Positions 5,857 through 7,671 of a stretch of 7,671 bases of DNA are shown here, piece after piece. This DNA is from Bacillota bacterium (GTDB taxonomy: Bacteria; Bacillota; Bacilli; Lactobacillales; Streptococcaceae), in the NCBI GenBank assembly GCA_021781855.1, contig JAJXWC010000103.1, forward strand, positions 1 to 7,671, in the 5' to 3' direction. The position numbers and the translations under genes are program-made. Within the stretch, counting starts at the first letter, position 1. Each line of letters begins with the position of its first letter. The notes beneath the pieces are model-generated. The model was not told the DNA's origin. It saw nothing but the letters and a program-made list of their open reading frames with translations, and made no database searches.

Positions 5857-6818
5857 AAATCTCCTTTATAATTATATTTTTGATAAAATGCCGCCAAGCC
5901 GGCTCGTGTCGGATAACCGTCATTGTCACCAGCCGTCTGGACAGCGAGTGCACCAATCGCACAAGCCCGATGAACCGCTATTTCAAGCGGTTTCTGCTCA
6001 AGCAAAGCACTTTCAAGTCCTACGGCAAATCCATCGCCTGCACCAACTGTATCCACAACTTCCGTTACTTTAAATCCTTCTACTGTGAAATGTGCGCCTG
6101 ATTTCTGCTTGACAAAAGCTCCCTCACTTCCGAGTTTCACGATAACCGTCTGTGTCAGCTCACTTTGATTGAGATAAAAATCAGCGATTGCTTCTGGATG
6201 ACGGGAGCCCATGAGCATCTCGCCTTCATTGATGCCCGGCAAAATAATCTGGCTATTTTGAGCAAGAGCATTTACTGTCCGCACCATTTCCTCTGGACTG
6301 TTCCAGAGTGCTGGACGCAAATTCGGGTCAAAAACAGTTAAAATCCGACGCTCATTTAGTTTTTGATTAAAAATCTTAAAGGTTTCCAGCGCCGTTTTTG
6401 ACAAAGCAGGAAAAATTCCTGTCAAATGTGCCAAGACAGTACCTTCAAACACAGCATCAGAAATTTCTGCTGCGCTCAAATTGGATGCCGCCGAATTTTT
6501 TCGAAAATAAGCAACAGCAGGGTCTCCGGTACTTACTTTTTGCTTTAGATAAAAGCCTGTCAAATCTGACGAACTGGTCAAATCTGCCACATCAATCCCC
6601 GCAGAACGTGCATTTTCAATAATAAACCGACCAAACGAATCCGTTCCCACCTTAGAGACATAAGTCGCCTCATGCCCCAACCGTCGAATGCCGAGTGCAA
6701 CATTCAATTCTGCACCCGCAATAAATTTTGTAAAATGAGCAGCAAAATCAAGCGGTACATCAACATCTTGTGAAGCTAGCACCACTAACGGTTCGCCAAG
6801 TGTTAAAAATTTTGCCAT
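5853..6818 (-). CDS. kdgK: 2-keto-3-deoxygluconate kinase (PfkB family)
   Basis: The protein phosphorylates 2-keto-3-deoxygluconate at O6 with ATP to give KDPG, the substrate of the next gene. From the ATG at 6818 it has 321 residues, normal for the family. PfkB/ribokinase signatures are present: GAELNVALGIRRLG (35-48), the substrate-region DPNLRP (164-169), VKLGSEGAF (227-235) and the ATP/anion-hole motif DTVGAGDGF (256-264) with catalytic base D262. An ATG at 6860 would add 14 residues lying inside the end of uxaC. I prefer 6818 because GGAG (6828-6825) stands 6 nt before it and MAKFLTLGEP is the natural beginning of the first beta-strand. The gene starts one base after the uxaC stop and its TGA overlaps the kdgA start, so the three are translationally linked. 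Confidence 0.95.
   Translation of the reverse strand: MAKFLTLGEPLVVLASQDVDVPLDFAAHFTKFIAGAELNVALGIRRLGHEATYVSKVGTDSFGRFIIENARSAGIDVADLTSSSDLTGFYLKQKVSTGDPAVAYFRKNSAASNLSAAEISDAVFEGTVLAHLTGIFPALSKTALETFKIFNQKLNERRILTVFDPNLRPALWNSPEEMVRTVNALAQNSQIILPGINEGEMLMGSRHPEAIADFYLNQSELTQTVIVKLGSEGAFVKQKSGAHFTVEGFKVTEVVDTVGAGDGFAVGLESALLEQKPLEIAVHRACAIGALAVQTAGDNDGYPTRAGLAAFYQKYNYKGDL
5861..5867 (-). promoter_or_regulatory. Ribosome binding site of kdgA
   Basis: AAAGGAG inside the last codons of kdgK (minus strand) precedes the tandem ATGATG by 4 and 7 nt. It leaves the choice between the two adjacent ATG codons open but confirms the start region. Confidence 0.8.
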
Positions 6819-6819
6819 G

Positions 6820-7671
6820 CTATTCTCCATTTTCAAAAAATCCGAAGTAATCATGGGCATTGTTATAACTGATATCTTGCACTAATTTGCCTAATAAGAG
6901 GGCATCTTCAGGTACTCGTCCTGTTTCAGCCCATTTCCCAATAAAATTACACAAAACACGGCGGAAATATTCATGACGCGGATAGCTCAGAAAACTTCGC
7001 GAATCCGTCAACATTCCGACAAAATTCGCCAGCAGACTTTGTGAGGCAAACGTCTGCAACTGCCGTTCCATCCCCTCTGCCGTGTCGTTGAACCACCAGC
7101 CTGCGCCGAGCTGAAGACGCTGCACTTGTTTACCACCTTGAAAACACCCCATCATCGTTGCCAGTTCCAGCCAGTCATTCGGATTGAGTGAATAAAGTAG
7201 GGTTTTCGGCACAATTTCTTGAGCCGCTGCTGCGCCAAATAATTTCGTCAATTCACCTACCATGTCTGGCTGCGTTCCAACGCTGTCAAATCCAGTGTTC
7301 TCTCCGATTTCTCTGAGTGCAGACGGATTGATTGAACGATTGACATTCACATGAAGCTGCATTGTCCAGTCAAATTTTTTGTTCAGTTTCATGATTTCAA
7401 GCAGTAACGCCGTGAGGTACTGATAATACTCTAAATCTGTCAAAACGAGATTTGCTGCAGCTTTCTGCACAATCTTATCCAATGAATCACGGTCAGCTTG
7501 CACAAAATAATAAGTGGAAAGCGAGTGGTCTGACAAACGTCCGCCTAACTTTTCAAAAAATACAAATCTCTGTTCTAATGCCTTGATGAGACTGTCGAAA
7601 TCCGTGATTTCAACTTCTGAGATAGCTGACAGCTTTGTCAAATAAGCCGCAAAATTCCCGTTGCGAATCTC
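6820..7671 (-). CDS. uxaC: Glucuronate isomerase, 5' part outside the window
   Basis: The frame is open from the right edge to a TAG at 6822-6820, giving the C-terminal 283 residues. The family is usually about 470 residues long, so roughly 190 are missing to the right. UxaC interconverts glucuronate with fructuronate, and galacturonate with tagaturonate, as the first step of uronate catabolism. Family blocks are clear: [58 protein letters not shown], and [24 protein letters not shown] followed by the C-terminal [17 protein letters not shown] at 7641 could be mistaken for a start, but it is an internal leucine codon. The next gene, kdgK, begins one base after the stop. The operon promoter must lie beyond the right edge. 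Confidence 0.95.
   Translation of the reverse strand, partial: EIRNGNFAAYLTKLSAISEVEITDFDSLIKALEQRFVFFEKLGGRLSDHSLSTYYFVQADRDSLDKIVQKAAANLVLTDLEYYQYLTALLLEIMKLNKKFDWTMQLHVNVNRSINPSALREIGENTGFDSVGTQPDMVGELTKLFGAAAAQEIVPKTLLYSLNPNDWLELATMMGCFQGGKQVQRLQLGAGWWFNDTAEGMERQLQTFASQSLLANFVGMLTDSRSFLSYPRHEYFRRVLCNFIGKWAETGRVPEDALLLGKLVQDISYNNAHDYFGFFENGE
6825..6828 (-). promoter_or_regulatory. Ribosome binding site deciding the kdgK start
   Basis: GGAG within the last codons of uxaC (context TGGAGAATAGC) ends 6 nt before the ATG at 6818. No comparable site precedes the upstream ATG at 6860, so the shorter kdgK is chosen. Confidence 0.8.

Noticed and set aside
5735..6101. Plus-strand ORFs opposite the kdgA/kdgK junction
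   Set aside because: They are antisense to two clear enzymes with intact catalytic motifs and read as low-complexity shadows without a ribosome binding site.
7639..7641. TTG as start codon of uxaC
   Set aside because: The frame stays open to the right edge, the family needs about 190 more N-terminal residues, and the TTG is an internal Leu codon.
1..7671. CRISPR array, tRNA, rRNA, insertion sequence, phage or defence genes
   Set aside because: No regular short repeats with spacers, no cloverleaf or rRNA-like segments, and no transposase, integrase or nuclease motifs were seen on either strand.

Overview
The window looks like chromosome of a low-to-moderate GC Gram-positive coccus of the Streptococcaceae, most likely a Lactococcus. 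The reasons are a RecX whose N-terminus (MGKITEIKKLKRLY) is of streptococcal/lactococcal type, an RlmCD-type rRNA methyltransferase next to it, AT-rich intergenic DNA, canonical TATAAT boxes, GGAG-type ribosome binding sites and a tight uronate-degradation operon. The species cannot be decided from sequence alone. I see no tRNA, rRNA, CRISPR array, transposase or phage gene.

Layout from left to right. (1) 1-2272, minus strand: a large secreted, repetitive MucBP-type surface protein. It has an intact signal peptide, an unassigned N-terminal part, an Ig-like region and eight repeats of about 68 residues. It is open for 757 codons and runs off the left edge in a Pro/Ala/Thr/Ser/Lys-rich stretch, just where a wall-anchor region would be expected. 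(2) 2273-2675: AT-rich intergenic region of about 400 bp with a good promoter for the surface gene, a small dyad upstream of it, the terminator of the next gene, two related small palindromes and a C7 tract. (3) 2676-4109, minus: 23S rRNA (uracil-5-)-methyltransferase of the RlmD/RlmCD family, which has lost three of the four cysteines of the Fe-S cluster. (4) 4110-4201: short divergent promoter region with a perfect 8+8 bp palindrome. (5) 4202-5008, plus: recX, whose -10 box lies so close to the ATG that the mRNA is probably leaderless. A doubtful 40-codon ORF overlaps its end. (6) 5100-5155: a perfect 24-bp bidirectional terminator between the converging genes. (7) 5212-7671, minus: the end of a uronate operon, uxaC (5' part missing), kdgK and kdgA, nearly without gaps.

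How the genes work together. UxaC isomerises glucuronate or galacturonate to the keto-uronates. Enzymes not in the window (reductase and dehydratase) convert these to 2-keto-3-deoxygluconate, KdgK phosphorylates that to KDPG, and KdgA splits KDPG to pyruvate and glyceraldehyde-3-phosphate. The surface protein, the rRNA methyltransferase and recX are separate transcription units with no evident functional link to the uronate genes. Most of the window is ordinary chromosomal content. The points most worth a second look are the leaderless recX promoter, the palindrome shared by the divergent genes, the cluster-less RlmCD and the divergent aromatic-rich repeats of the surface protein.
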